Shown: positions 8,087 to 17,461 of the stretch, in pieces
Numbering within the stretch: position 1 is the stretch's first letter
Layout: each line of letters begins with the position of its first letter
Assembly: GCA_963705885.1 (NCBI GenBank)
Contig: OY970120.1
Span: 2,170,001-2,234,000, forward strand
Length of the DNA: 64,000 nucleotides
Direction of reading: 5' to 3'
Origin: MFD01275-c22 sp963705885
GTDB lineage: Bacteria; Actinomycetota; Actinomycetes; JACCUZ01
Position numbers and translations under genes: made by a program
The notes under the pieces: model-generated
What the model was told of the DNA's origin: nothing
Databases searched by the model: none
What the model saw: only the letters and a program-made list of their open reading frames with translations

Positions 8087-10042
8087 CTAGCCGGGCGGGG
8101 GAGCTCCGCGAGTCGGGACCGGTCGACCGACCTCGACCCGGGACACGCACAGACCCGGGTCGGTCGAGCGCCGTGAGAGTCGCAGGGCGTCCACGGGCAG
8201 CCCCGCTGGCAGGGCGTAGGCGACGGTGGACTCGCCGGGGGGGAGCGGCATCCTCCACCGCAGCCGCACGCCGTCCTGACGGACCACCTTCGACCATCCG
8301 CCGTCGTGGAGGACCTCTATCCCGATCGAGGTCGCTGAGGACGCTCGTGAGGTGACGAGCACCGACTGGTTCCGGCGCGCAGGCAGGGTGCTGCTGAGCT
8401 CGACACGAACCCTTTGCGGCCCGCGAGCAGCGAGCTCCCACCCGCAACCCCTGCTGTTGCTGCCGGCCGCAGCCAGGGACCAGGCGGCGGGCACCATGTC
8501 GCCTCGCGGCGTCACCGCGAGCATCTCCTGGCGTACCCGGCCGAGCTCGAGATCCTCGTGGAGCCAGGGAAGGATGAGCGCATTCGAGGTCTCGGCGCCG
8601 AACTGCGCGCTGATGACCCGGCGCGGCAGCTCGGTCTCGTAGACACCGGTGGAGCTCTCGAGATGTTCGACGCCCCTCTCGAGCCGAGCGAGGAACTCGG
8701 CGTTGTCGTTGCGATGCCACCCGGTCGCGAACGTGGCGACGGTGACGGCCATGCCGGCGAGCCACGCGGCGGCGACGACGGCGAGGACCCGGAACGGGAG
8801 CCCGGCGGCGGGCCGGCCGCCGCCGGTCCTGGCTCCGGCCAGGACCATGGCGGCGGCGATCCCCACGGCAGGCACGGTGTCCGCCCAGAAGCGGAGGTCG
8901 ACCCCGAGCTGTCCGGAGAGGAGGTGACCCCGGGCGAGGGCCACCAGGAGGTAGCACGGGACGTAGTAGCTGAGCAGGACCACTGATGCCTTGGCGGCCG
9001 CGCGGCGCCGGAACCGGACCGCGGCGAGCGCCATCAGCGCGAAGACCGCGGCGCCCAGCAGCGAGGCGATCAGCGGGGGGTCAGCGATTGCGAAGTACGG
9101 GCTGTCCTCGTAGAAGACACCGCGCAGGCGCCACGTCCAGGGTCCGCCGACCAGGGTCGGCAGGAAGCCGAGCCACGCGTGGTCCACGGCGATGCGCGAT
9201 GCCTCGGAGCCGGAGACGGGATGCCCGTCCATGCCCCCGGCCGAGGTGTACGTGAAGATCCAGACGAGACCGACCACGCCCAGGGACGCCCAGACCCGCG
9301 AGGTCTCCGCCATGGCGACGACCGCCGCTCGGATGGTCGTCACCTTGGCGATCACGAGGCAGTAGAGCGCAGGGAGGAAGGCGAAGAGAACGAGCGCCTT
9401 CTCGGCGAAGCACAGCCCGAGCGCGACGGCGAGCACGGTCCCGACGATGTGCCGGGTCCTGCGCGTCCGGTGGTACGTCGTCAGCGACAGCACGGCGAGC
9501 GCGGTGGCCAGCTGGACGGGCAGCAGGGTCAGCGCCTGGGCATACCACGCCGTTGCGGACAGAGCCATCGGCGTCAGCGCGGTGAAGGCGAAGACCGTGG
9601 CGATCGCCGGCGTGGCCCCGAACAGCCTGCGGAGCATCCTCCAGACCGCGTAGGAGGCCCCGAGCCGCAGGCTCGTGATCACGACGATCGCCGGTGTGTA
9701 GTCCAGTCCGAACAGCCGTCCGTGGACCCAGAGCACGGCATGGGTGCCCGGCACCACGTGTGTGCCATTGGTCCACAGCAGCGAGTCCGCGAACGGGAGG
9801 CCGGAGATGAAGATGATCGCCCGGATGTCGTCCTGGTAGAGGCCTCCGCGCCACACGACGGCAAGGGTCACCACGAGCTGCAGCGCGAGGACCGATGCGG
9901 CGATGCGGTCCCCGGTCGCCAGGCGGCGCAGCCCTGCCCGTGCGGTTCTCGAGGCGGGTGCTGCCGGCCGGGAGGGGTCCCGATCGCTGTCGTTCCGGTG
10001 CTGACGGGGTGTTCTCCCCTGCTGGACGCCGGACAAGGTCAC
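8087..10042 (-). CDS. Polytopic membrane protein, glycosyltransferase-C-like
   Basis: 651 residues. A basic Pro/Arg-rich N-terminus is followed by about ten hydrophobic segments between residues 45 and 440, then a soluble C-terminal domain of about 200 residues. The loop after the first segment, GGLYQDDIRAI, carries an acidic pair where GT-C glycosyltransferases have their catalytic Asp. No close family is recognised, so a GT-C-like role is inference. GTG 10042 overlaps the stop of the upstream membrane gene by 4 bp, which places it in the operon that begins with the Flp prepilin at 11766; glycosylation of pilin or envelope is a reasonable guess. Confidence 0.7.
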   Translation of the reverse strand: MTLSGVQQGRTPRQHRNDSDRDPSRPAAPASRTARAGLRRLATGDRIAASVLALQLVVTLAVVWRGGLYQDDIRAIIFISGLPFADSLLWTNGTHVVPGTHAVLWVHGRLFGLDYTPAIVVITSLRLGASYAVWRMLRRLFGATPAIATVFAFTALTPMALSATAWYAQALTLLPVQLATALAVLSLTTYHRTRRTRHIVGTVLAVALGLCFAEKALVLFAFLPALYCLVIAKVTTIRAAVVAMAETSRVWASLGVVGLVWIFTYTSAGGMDGHPVSGSEASRIAVDHAWLGFLPTLVGGPWTWRLRGVFYEDSPYFAIADPPLIASLLGAAVFALMALAAVRFRRRAAAKASVVLLSYYVPCYLLVALARGHLLSGQLGVDLRFWADTVPAVGIAAAMVLAGARTGGGRPAAGLPFRVLAVVAAAWLAGMAVTVATFATGWHRNDNAEFLARLERGVEHLESSTGVYETELPRRVISAQFGAETSNALILPWLHEDLELGRVRQEMLAVTPRGDMVPAAWSLAAAGSNSRGCGWELAARGPQRVRVELSSTLPARRNQSVLVTSRASSATSIGIEVLHDGGWSKVVRQDGVRLRWRMPLPPGESTVAYALPAGLPVDALRLSRRSTDPGLCVSRVEVGRPVPTRGAPPPG

Positions 10043-11482
10043 GGCTTCGCGAGCAGGACGAAGTCACCGTCGGTCAGCTCGCGGGTCCAGCCGGCCCGCC
10101 GCAGCTCCGTGGCCAGCGGGCCGCTCTTGCCGAGTACGGCGTAGTCGGCGTCGACCTCCCTCACGATCTGCCGCCACCTCACGAGGTCGCCCGTCGCCGC
10201 GAGGTAGCGGTGCACGAAGTCGGGGTCGTAGTTGTCGGTCCGCCCGTCGATGGCGACCGAGACGTGCGGCGCCCCCAGGCCGGTGAGAACACCCCCGACG
10301 TTGTAGCTGTTGAGCACGCGGACCGGCGCGGGGCGCTCCTCGAGCGCAGCCACGATCCGGAAGGGGATGCCGTCGACCAGCGGCGGACGCGACGCGACCA
10401 GCGCGGTCACGGCGGCGACGGCCGCCACGACCGAGGCCGCGACGAGTGCCCGGGGTACGCGCGGGACGGCGCGGGCGGCCAGCCGCTCCCCGTACGCGCG
10501 CTCGAGCGCGACGCGACGAACGGGGCCATGAGGATGACGGCGGGGGCCACGTTGCGGCCCGCCTGGAGGCTGAACAAGAACACGGCGCCCATCCATAGCA
10601 CCTCCGAGCGGGGGGCACGGGTGGTGGCACGGGCCAGGCCGAGCGGCCCACAGCAGGAAGAGCACGGTGAAGGCGAGGCTGTAGCGGTCGACGAGCACCG
10701 TCGGCTGCCACTCGGAGATGCCGCTGGCCGCGTCGCGCACCACCAGCGACCAGTAGACGAGACGCGGCCCGGCTGGGGTCAGGGCCGCCGAGACGACGAC
10801 ACCGACGGCGACGAGCACGCTGCGCCGGGAGACCGCGACCCATCCCGGCCCCTGGTCCGAGCGCACCCCCAGCGCCACCACGCCCGACGGCCAGCGGCAG
10901 CAGGACCCACATCCCGTGCAGGTTGGCCCACAGGTAGCCCAGCGGCGATCGTCCACCACGGGGGAGGCCGACCCGGCGAGGGCGCGCCGCACCGCGCCGG
11001 CCAGCCAGACGGTGAGCAGCAGGGAGACGAGCTGGGGACGCTCGGCCAGGAAGGGCGAGAGGGTGATCGCGCACAGCGCGAAGACCGGGTCCGGCGATGC
11101 GCGAGGAGCCGAGCGAGAACAGCTGGCGCGCCAGCGCGAGCAGGACGACGCCGCTGACCACGACCTTGGCGACGACGATGCCCCGCCAGCCCGCGACGTC
11201 GTACACGGTGGCCAGGACGACGTCGGAGAGCCAGGCGGTCGGCACCCAGGGGCGGCCGAGCGCGGTGAAGGCCCACGGCTCCTGGTGCGGCACGCCGCTG
11301 TCGAGGATCAGGTCACCGGTGCGGATGTGCCACCAGATGTCTGGATCGTCCAGGGGCCGGGTAGTGCCGACCCAGAAGATGCCGCCCACGACCACGGCGA
11401 ACCACAGCCAGGCGTCCGACCCGCGCGCGGCGGTGCCGCTCAGCGATGGCGCCGTGGCAGGACGCGTTACCGTCGATGCCAT
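10039..11482 (-). pseudogene. Frameshifted polytopic membrane protein (GT-C-like family)
   Basis: The N-terminus (start 11482) reads DPDIWWHIRTGDLILDSGVP, a signature of a large family of bacterial membrane proteins related to GT-C glycosyltransferases. The C-terminus reads LNSYNVGG and IDGRTDNYDPDF, also typical. Between them the sequence makes sense only if the frame changes about five times: near 11100, 10945, 10885, 10645 and 10515. There are no obvious missing domains, so single-base consensus errors are as likely as real decay. It overlaps the prepilin gene end by 16 bp and the downstream membrane gene by 4 bp. Membrane helices are visible in all three partial frames. Confidence 0.7.
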
Positions 11483-11766
11483 CGGGCCCCCGGATCGGTG
11501 ACCGGACGGGAGGCCCGGTGCCGTGCCGACCCCGCTGCTAGGACGTCGCAGTTGTTCTTCGCGGGGCCGCTGGTGTTCACGCTGTTCGACTCGTCGAACG
11601 CCTTGCAGGTGTCCTTGAAGGCACCCTTGACGAACGTCCCGAGCGCGAAGACGACGAGGATGATGATGGCGGCGATGGCGGCGACGAGGAGGCCGTACTC
11701 GACCGCGGACGCGCCCTCGTCGTCGCCGCGGCGCTTGTCGGCGACCCGACGGATGTAAGCGAGCAT
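11467..11766 (-). CDS. flp: Flp-family type IVb prepilin
   Basis: 99 residues from ATG 11766 behind GGAGG. The leader MLAYIRRVADKRRGDDEGASAVEYGLL has the class III prepilin pattern, with G before ASAVEYGLL and the conserved Glu and Tyr, followed by a hydrophobic helix (about residues 25-46). The tail after GTFVKGAFKDTC is longer than in typical 55-70 residue Flp pilins and carries two cysteines. It would be processed by a TadV/CpaA peptidase, which is not in this window. First gene of the cluster running to 8087; the response regulator ends 153 bp upstream on the same strand. Confidence 0.85.
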   Translation of the reverse strand: MLAYIRRVADKRRGDDEGASAVEYGLLVAAIAAIIILVVFALGTFVKGAFKDTCKAFDESNSVNTSGPAKNNCDVLAAGSARHRASRPVTDPGARWHRR

Positions 11767-11918
11767 TTCGTTCCGACCTCCACGGTCATGACTGCATTGC
11801 GGCGACCCCCCACGAGCCCCTCGCGACCCAGGATGCGCTACGGAGCGTGGCCGACGGTATCGGACCGTAGGTCAGCGTTGATGGCTAGATGGGGGAGTGT
11901 CGCAATCGTCCGAAAGAA
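11767..11918 (-). promoter_or_regulatory. Intergenic region ahead of the prepilin gene
   Basis: 152 bp between the response regulator stop and the prepilin start. It contains the ribosome binding site next to the start, a short imperfect palindrome (ACGGT-5-ACCGT, 11854-11868) and an AT-richer patch, and so probably the pilin promoter. No -10 can be fixed with confidence. Confidence 0.35.
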
Positions 11919-12563
11919 CTATGGATGGTCCGGTGTCTCCTGCTTGATGATCCCGAGCCGGAGGGAGGTCATGAGCGCTTGCGCCCGGTTCGTGGCACCT
12001 AGTTTGTCGTAGATCTTGGAGATATGGGTCTTGGTGGTCGATTCGCTGATGTAGAGCTGCCCGGCGATCTGGGCCACGCTGAGGCCCTCGGCCAAACGGG
12101 TGAGGACGTCCATCTCCCGGGGGCTCAGGCGGGGGCCGGAGGGCTCCAGGCGCCGTTTCATCGCTTCGGCGAGGTCACTGGCCGTGAACGCGCGGGGCGA
12201 CACCGACGCGTGGCGCGCGGCGGCGACGATGTCCTCGGCCGGCGCGTCCTTCGCGACGAAGGCCGAGGCCCCGGCCTCGAGCGCGCCGAAGAGGTGCTCG
12301 TCGCCGGAGTACATCGTGAGCACGACGATGCCCATCTGGTCGTGCTCGCCCCTGATCTCCTTGGCGAGCTCGAGCCCGTTGACGTCGGGCAGCCGGATGT
12401 CGACGATCGCCACGTCCGGGCGGGTGCGCGCCACGAGGTCACGTGCCTCTGCTCCGGAGCCGGCCTCGCCGACCACCTGGAAGGACGGGTCGCGCTCGAA
12501 GGCGCGCCGCAGTCCCTGCCGGATCAGCTCGTGGTCGTCGACCAGGATCACAGATGTCGTCAT
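11919..12563 (-). CDS. NarL/FixJ-type response regulator
   Basis: 214 residues. Receiver domain with acidic pair D9-D10, phospho-acceptor D55 (IVDIRLPDVNG) and K105 (FVAKDAP). The C-terminal LuxR helix-turn-helix reads LSPREMDVLTRLAEGLS and STTKTHISKIYDKLG. ATG 12563 overlaps the kinase stop by 4 bp, so it pairs with the histidine kinase upstream. The position directly before the Flp prepilin gene suggests that it controls pilin expression (inference from context). Confidence 0.92.
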   Translation of the reverse strand: MTTSVILVDDHELIRQGLRRAFERDPSFQVVGEAGSGAEARDLVARTRPDVAIVDIRLPDVNGLELAKEIRGEHDQMGIVVLTMYSGDEHLFGALEAGASAFVAKDAPAEDIVAAARHASVSPRAFTASDLAEAMKRRLEPSGPRLSPREMDVLTRLAEGLSVAQIAGQLYISESTTKTHISKIYDKLGATNRAQALMTSLRLGIIKQETPDHP

Positions 12564-14218
12564 GTCCTCTTGCTCATCTCGTGGTCGGTCGTGCTCCGGT
12601 GGTTCGGCGGGTCGCCCAGCGCGACCGCCACCCGGGTGCCTCCGCCCGGTCGGTCGCTGATCGACAGTCTCGCACCCAGGCGGTCGGCCCTCTCCCGCAT
12701 GATCTGCAGCCCGTAGCTGTCCTCACGCGCCTCCTGCAGCCCGCGTCCGTCGTCCTCGACGAGGAGGCTCGCGCGCGGCGGGTGGACCGAGCAGGTCACC
12801 CACAGGTTCTCGGCGGACGAGTGCTTGCGCGCGTTGTTGACCGACTCCTGGGCGATGCGCAGCAGCTCGGTCTCGGTCTCGTGCGGGAGCCGCATCGGCG
12901 ACTCGTCCAGCGCCAGGTGGACGGTCATGTCCGTGGCGGTGCCGACCGAGCGCACGAAGTCGGACAGGGCCGAGCCCAGGCCCGCCCCCGAGTGCACCTC
13001 GCTGCGCAGCTCGAAGATCGACAGCCGCAGGTCGCCGACGACGCGCGTGACCTGTGCTCGCAGGTCCTTGAGCTCGGTCCGCAGGTCGGGCTGCTCCGAC
13101 CGCGCCGACAGGTCGTCGAGCACGTAGCCGAGGAACGCGAGCTCCTGGGCGATGCCGTCGTGGATCTCGCGAGCGAGCCGGCGCCGCTCGTCGGCGGTCG
13201 CGATCGTGCGCACCTCACCGAAGAGCAGCGCGGTCTCGATGCGCAGCGCCGCCTCCTCGACCAGCGGCATGAGCGACTCGGGGTCCTCGAAGGACCACTT
13301 GCCGCGCCGCTCGGCAGCGACGACGCCCACCGTGCGGGCGCCGACGGTCAGCGGCAGCGCCAGCGAGACCATGCCGGTGGTGCCGTTCAGGCCCCCCTGG
13401 GCGGTGACCGGGCGCTGCTGGCTCCACGCCTCGGCCATGACGCCGTCCCCGGAGAGCGAGTTGTCCCAGTCGGGGAGGTGGCCGTCGCTCTCGAGGGGGA
13501 TCAGCGTGCCGGCCGGGCCGGGGACGAACACGGCCGCACGGTCGTACTCCGTCTGCGCACGGATCTGCTCGAGCAGGATGCGGGCCAGGCCGACCGCGTC
13601 CAGGCCCCCCGACAGCTGGCGGGCCACGGTCCGCAGCTGGCTGACGAGGCGGTAGGCCGCGGGGTAGGGCTCGTCCCGGCCGGCCGTGCGCAGCCCCAGC
13701 CTGCGGGCCCAGGCGGCGAGCGACCCCGCGAGCAGGGCGAGCATGACCCACTCGGCCGCCGTGGTGCTGTAGTCGACGAGGCTGCGCTCGGTGACCCCGA
13801 CGAGCCGCGCCAGCAGGACCATCGCCGACGACGCGCCCGCCACCAGCACCGCCGCGCGGATCCCGGCCACCAGGCCGGCGTCGAGCGCGGGCGCGAGCAG
13901 GTAGGGGAGCAGCGACTCGTGCGGCCCGCCCGCCGACATGACGAGCAGCGTGACCGCCGCCGACTCCGCGACGGGGACCCAGGTCGCACGAGGGCGCGCG
14001 GTGGCCAGCACCACGCCCGCGATGGCGATGCTCATCAGCGCCGTGAGCCGCCCGATGCTCTCCACGCGGTCGTCGCGCATGCCGATGCTCTCCACGAGCG
14101 TCAGGAACGAGCACAGCAGCAGGAGCACTGCGCGGGCCACGATGCTCAGCCGCTGGCGGTCCAGCACCCCGACACCGGTGGAGAGCGCAGAGATGGCCAC
14201 GGTCAGCGACGGTGCCAC
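12560..14218 (-). CDS. NarX-type sensor histidine kinase with GAF domain
   Basis: About 552 residues from GTG 14218. The N-terminal half has several hydrophobic segments (to about residue 170). A GAF-like domain follows (YDRAAVFVPGP, TTGMVSLALPLTVGARTVGVVAAE). HisKA_3 has the phospho-acceptor H353 in LAREIHDGIAQELAFLGY, and the ATPase domain has NNARKHSSAENLWV, EDDGRGL and GLQIMRERADRLGA. It is cotranscribed with the response regulator and divergent from the RecA-like ATPase gene. The intact GAF domain suggests sensing of a small ligand or redox state, but the signal is unknown. The frame is open further upstream to 14386, but that part overlaps the divergent gene. Confidence 0.88.
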   Translation of the reverse strand: MAPSLTVAISALSTGVGVLDRQRLSIVARAVLLLLCSFLTLVESIGMRDDRVESIGRLTALMSIAIAGVVLATARPRATWVPVAESAAVTLLVMSAGGPHESLLPYLLAPALDAGLVAGIRAAVLVAGASSAMVLLARLVGVTERSLVDYSTTAAEWVMLALLAGSLAAWARRLGLRTAGRDEPYPAAYRLVSQLRTVARQLSGGLDAVGLARILLEQIRAQTEYDRAAVFVPGPAGTLIPLESDGHLPDWDNSLSGDGVMAEAWSQQRPVTAQGGLNGTTGMVSLALPLTVGARTVGVVAAERRGKWSFEDPESLMPLVEEAALRIETALLFGEVRTIATADERRRLAREIHDGIAQELAFLGYVLDDLSARSEQPDLRTELKDLRAQVTRVVGDLRLSIFELRSEVHSGAGLGSALSDFVRSVGTATDMTVHLALDESPMRLPHETETELLRIAQESVNNARKHSSAENLWVTCSVHPPRASLLVEDDGRGLQEAREDSYGLQIMRERADRLGARLSISDRPGGGTRVAVALGDPPNHRSTTDHEMSKRT

Positions 14219-14282
14219 ATGCGTTGCGAAACCGACAGCATCTGCGTGATTACACCTTCGCGCGTCGCGCCGTGCTGATTCG
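14219..14282. promoter_or_regulatory. Divergent promoter region, sensor kinase / RecA-like ATPase
   Basis: Only 64 bp separate the two divergent starts (14218 and 14283). Both promoters must lie here or overlap the coding starts. TGATTAC and TAATCA cores are present on the two strands, but neither is at an obvious leaderless spacing. Confidence 0.35.
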
Positions 14283-15296
14283 ATGGACGGCATGGACATG
14301 GGCCTCCGGCCGCTCAGCGAGGTGCTGGACTCGGCCGATGCCACGCTCCGCCGCGGCGAGAGCGCCGCGGGTCGTGCCTGGGCCACCGGCTTCGACCCCC
14401 TGGACTCCTACCTGGGTGGTGGGGTGCGGTCGGGCGAGCTCGTGCTCGTGGGCGGTCCCCAGGGCTTCGGCAAGACGACGTGGGTGCTCCAGGCGCTGCG
14501 CAACATGGTGGCGGGCGGGGCGCACGGCGTCTACGTCTCCTACGAGCACGACGAGTACACCGTGCTCGAGCGGCTGCTCTCGCTGGAGGCCGGGCTCCTC
14601 TACGGCGCGGAGGCGGTCGGCATGCGCCGCATCAGGGCCGCCCTGGAGGCCGTCGACGGCCGCGGCCACGAGCCCCTCGAGGAGCGCCTGGCCGCCACCC
14701 CGGGCGGCACGGAGGCGTTGCAGCTGGTCCGCACCTACGCGCCCCGCCTCTACTTCGCCCGGGCGAACGGCTCCACGACGGGCCTGCGCGAGATCGCTGC
14801 CCGGGCCGAGACGATCATCGAGACGACCGGGCAGGCGCCGGTCATCGTCGTCGACTACCTCCAGAAGGTGCCGGTCCCGGGCGGGCCGGACATCGAGGAG
14901 GAGCGCATCACCCGCGTCGCCGAGGGTCTCAAGGACCTTGCGCTGCGGCTGCGCGTCCCGATCGTCGCCGTCGTCGCCGCCGAGCGGGAGGGTCTCGTCG
15001 CCGGAAAGCGGCTGCGCGTGCACAACCTGCGCGGGTCCTCCGCGTTGGCCTACGAACCCGACGTCATCCTGCTCATGAACGACAAGTTCGACGTGGTCGC
15101 CCGCCACCACCTGGTCTTCGACCTCGGCAACGCCGACCGCTTCAAGAGCTGGGCCGTGATGAGCATCGAGAAGAACCGGTCCGGCCTGGACAAGATCGAC
15201 CTCGAGTTCCTCAAGCACTTCGATCAGGGGCGGTTCGACACCACGGGCCAGGTCGTCACCGAGCAGCTCGTCGACGAGCGCGTCTACGTCGAGTAG
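14283..15296 (+). CDS. DnaB C-terminal-like RecA-fold ATPase, stand-alone
   Basis: 337 residues. The core is the RecA/DnaB C-terminal fold: GFDPLDSYLGGGVRSGELVLV, Walker A GGPQGFGKTT at 57-66, VYVSYEH, Walker B VIVVDYLQKV ending at D191, and SIEKNRSG, which matches the KxRNG arginine-finger region of DnaB helicases. The N-terminal DnaB domain is absent, so it is not the replicative helicase; family members are annotated as DnaB-like helicase C-terminal proteins. It is divergent from the pilus-linked sensor kinase and convergent with the tad operon. A role in pilus regulation or in DNA handling is open. Confidence 0.83.
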   Translation: MDGMDMGLRPLSEVLDSADATLRRGESAAGRAWATGFDPLDSYLGGGVRSGELVLVGGPQGFGKTTWVLQALRNMVAGGAHGVYVSYEHDEYTVLERLLSLEAGLLYGAEAVGMRRIRAALEAVDGRGHEPLEERLAATPGGTEALQLVRTYAPRLYFARANGSTTGLREIAARAETIIETTGQAPVIVVDYLQKVPVPGGPDIEEERITRVAEGLKDLALRLRVPIVAVVAAEREGLVAGKRLRVHNLRGSSALAYEPDVILLMNDKFDVVARHHLVFDLGNADRFKSWAVMSIEKNRSGLDKIDLEFLKHFDQGRFDTTGQVVTEQLVDERVYVE

Positions 15297-15325
15297 CGGC
15301 TCGCCCGGCCGCGCGGACGGGCCGG

Positions 15326-16322
15326 TCAGTCGGCCCGATCGGTGTAGTCACTCATCGCCCGCGCCAGGTCGCGCACCTCGAGAGCGTCCCGCAGCAGACG
15401 GCCGGCGTCGTCGAGTGCGGCGTGCGCCCTGGTCAGGTCGTCCTCGCTGAACCCCCCGCTCTCGCGCGCGAGCAGGACGAGGGACCGCGCCTCGATGACG
15501 GGCAGGGCGAGCAGGTGCGGCCAGCTCGCCAGGGGCGAACCGCTCAGGCGGGCGCGGACGACGTCGGTGTCGCGGACCAGAAGCCCATGGCTCGCCGTCA
15601 CGACCTCGGCGACCAGCCAGTGGTCGGCGCGGACCTGCAGGCGTTGCTCGAGCGGGCGGAGGCGGGCACCCGCCGCCACGCGCCAGACATCCTCGTCGGG
15701 CACCAGGACGGCGGCCGCGTCGCAGGGCACGGCCGACGTGCAGCGGTCGCGGAGCAGGCGCGCGGCCTCGTGCACCCGCCCCAGCCGGCTGATGTCGCGC
15801 TGCAACGACCGGACCAGGCCCATGACCTCCTGCTGGCGGTGGGCACGGGCGGCCTCGTCGGCGCCCGCTTCGGCAGCCGGCGGCGCCGGCGACGTCGCCG
15901 CCGCAGCCTCGACGGCGGCCGCGACGGACGGGTCGGTCGGCGCTTCCGGGCGCCGTCGCGCCGTGGGCTCCCGCGGTCTCTCGCGTCGCCCGCCCTTCGG
16001 CCTGGCGTGGGTGCGGCGGGGCGTCGGGGCCGCGGTGGGTGCCTCCTCGGCGGCGGGCGGGTCGGGCGGAGCGACCTCTTCTGCCGTGCCGACGCCTGCC
16101 GTGGCGCACGTCGGCCGGGCCGGCCTGCCCTGGCACCTGGGGCGGGCTGTCGGGGGGATCGCTGCCCGCCGGCTCGCGGTCGGCGCTCATGGCACGGTCG
16201 ACGGCCGCCAGCAGGGAGTCACGCACGACGGGCAGCGAGACGAACGACAGGTCACGATGCCGGTGCAGCAGGGCGTCCCACCCGCTCCCGGACGCCGCGA
16301 TGACGACCAGCGGGGCGCTCAC
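15326..16322 (-). pseudogene. Tad-operon accessory protein with C-terminal GAF-like region (frameshifted)
   Basis: Starts at GTG 16322 (SAPLVVIAASGSGWDALLHRHRDL), a short alpha/beta N-terminus that looks like a truncated receiver or P-loop region. A long Pro/Ala/Arg linker follows, and then a 160-residue GAF-like domain ending ARAMSDYTDRAD. The two parts lie in different frames that join near 16100, where one base appears lost or gained. GTG overlaps the stop of the 65-residue gene by 4 bp, so this is the last gene of the tad operon. The GAF-like part (CDAAAVLVPDEDVWRVAAGARL) suggests a regulatory rather than structural role (inference). Confidence 0.55.
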
Positions 16323-16516
16323 GCCCGGCCCGCCAGGGTCTCGATCGCCGCCTGGGTGGACTGCGCCGTCTCGAGGTCGAGCACGACGACCTGCTCGGGC
16401 CAGTCGCGGTGCGCCCAACCGGTCACGGGGCGGACCTCCACGAAGTGGTGCGTCGCCGAGCTCATGGCCAGCGCGACCCCGGTCCGCCGGGTCACCACCG
16501 CGATCGTGGAGGTCAC
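16319..16516 (-). CDS. Small protein of unknown function in the tad operon
   Basis: 65 residues from GTG 16516, with 4-bp coupling to both neighbours (the tadC stop at 16519-16521 and the next GTG at 16322). Sequence starts TSTIAVVTRRTGVALAMSS and contains EQVVVLDLETAQSTQAAIETL. It has no membrane segment and no recognised domain. The tight packing in the operon is the main evidence that it is real. Confidence 0.5.
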   Translation of the reverse strand: MTSTIAVVTRRTGVALAMSSATHHFVEVRPVTGWAHRDWPEQVVVLDLETAQSTQAAIETLAGRA

Positions 16517-16518
16517 GG

Positions 16519-17458
16519 CTACCTCTTCAGCAGGCCGTCGTAGATCTGCAGTCCGGCCGGCCCGATGACGACGATGAACAGCGCCGGGAGGATGCAGAAG
16601 ATCAGCGGGAAAAGGATCTTCACCGGCACCTTCTGCGCCTGCTCCTCGGCGCGCTGGGAGCGCTTGAGCCGCATCTCCTTGGCCTGCACGCGCAGCACGT
16701 TGGCGACGGGGATGCCGAAGGCGTCGGCCTGGACCAGGGCCGTCACGAACGTGCGGATGTCGTCGACGTCGGTGCGCTCGGACATCGCCCGGAAGGCCGC
16801 GGTCCGACCCATGCCGATCTGCATCTCCTGCAGGACACGGAAGAACTCCTCGGCCAGGGGCCCGTCCGTCTGCCGGGCCACCTGGGACATGGCGGCGTCG
16901 AACGCGAGCCCGGCCTCGACGCTGATCGTCAGCAGGTCCAGCGCGTCCGGCAGGTCCCTGCGCATCCGGTCGGCGCGGTTGTAGCCCTTCTGGTAGAGCA
17001 CGATGTCCGGAGTGAAGAAGCCGAGCACGACGAGTGGCAGGGCGAGGCCGACGAGCGGAAGGACACCGAACACGAGCACGATCGGCGAGATGAGCAGGAG
17101 GAGCACGACGGCTGCCAGCGCCGCCAAGGACCTTGAACGCGAGCACACGGTCGACGTCCCAGTTGGCCGGCTGCCCGGCCGCGTCGAGCCGCTTGCGGAT
17201 CCGCACGACCTGCCCAGACGGCGTGAGCCGCTTGCCGAGGTTGCCGCTGCCGCCGACGAGGGGGGCGATGACACGCTCCCGGAACGGGCGGTCGAGCTCG
17301 CTGCGCATGTTCCGCGGGGTCGCATGGAAGGCCTGGACGGCAGCCAGGCTCCGGCCGACCTGCTGGCGCTCGCCGGTGAGCACGCCGATCGTGGCCAGCA
17401 CGATGACCACGGCGCAGAAGATGGCGGCGAGACCCACCGCAAGCGCGACATCAGCCAC
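16519..17458 (-). pseudogene. tadC: TadC-type pilus assembly membrane protein (single frameshift)
   Basis: The N-terminus from GTG 17458 has a membrane helix and a linker ending WDVDRVLAFKVL. The GspF-type body lies in another frame: LPDALDLLTISVEAGLAFDAAMSQVA, MSERTDVDDIRTFVTALVQADAFG, RAEEQAQKVPVKILFPLIFCILPALF. The frames join near 17125 at CCTTGG, where a single extra T would explain the break. TadC and TadB form the inner-membrane platform of the Flp pilus machine. With the shift repaired the length (about 312 residues) is normal. It lies 3 bp after the TadB stop. Confidence 0.82.
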
Positions 17459-17461
17459 CGG

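Noticed and set aside
8087..11482. Calling the two GT-C-like genes pilin glycosyltransferases
   Set aside because: Position in the prepilin operon is suggestive, but no catalytic motif could be confirmed in either protein.
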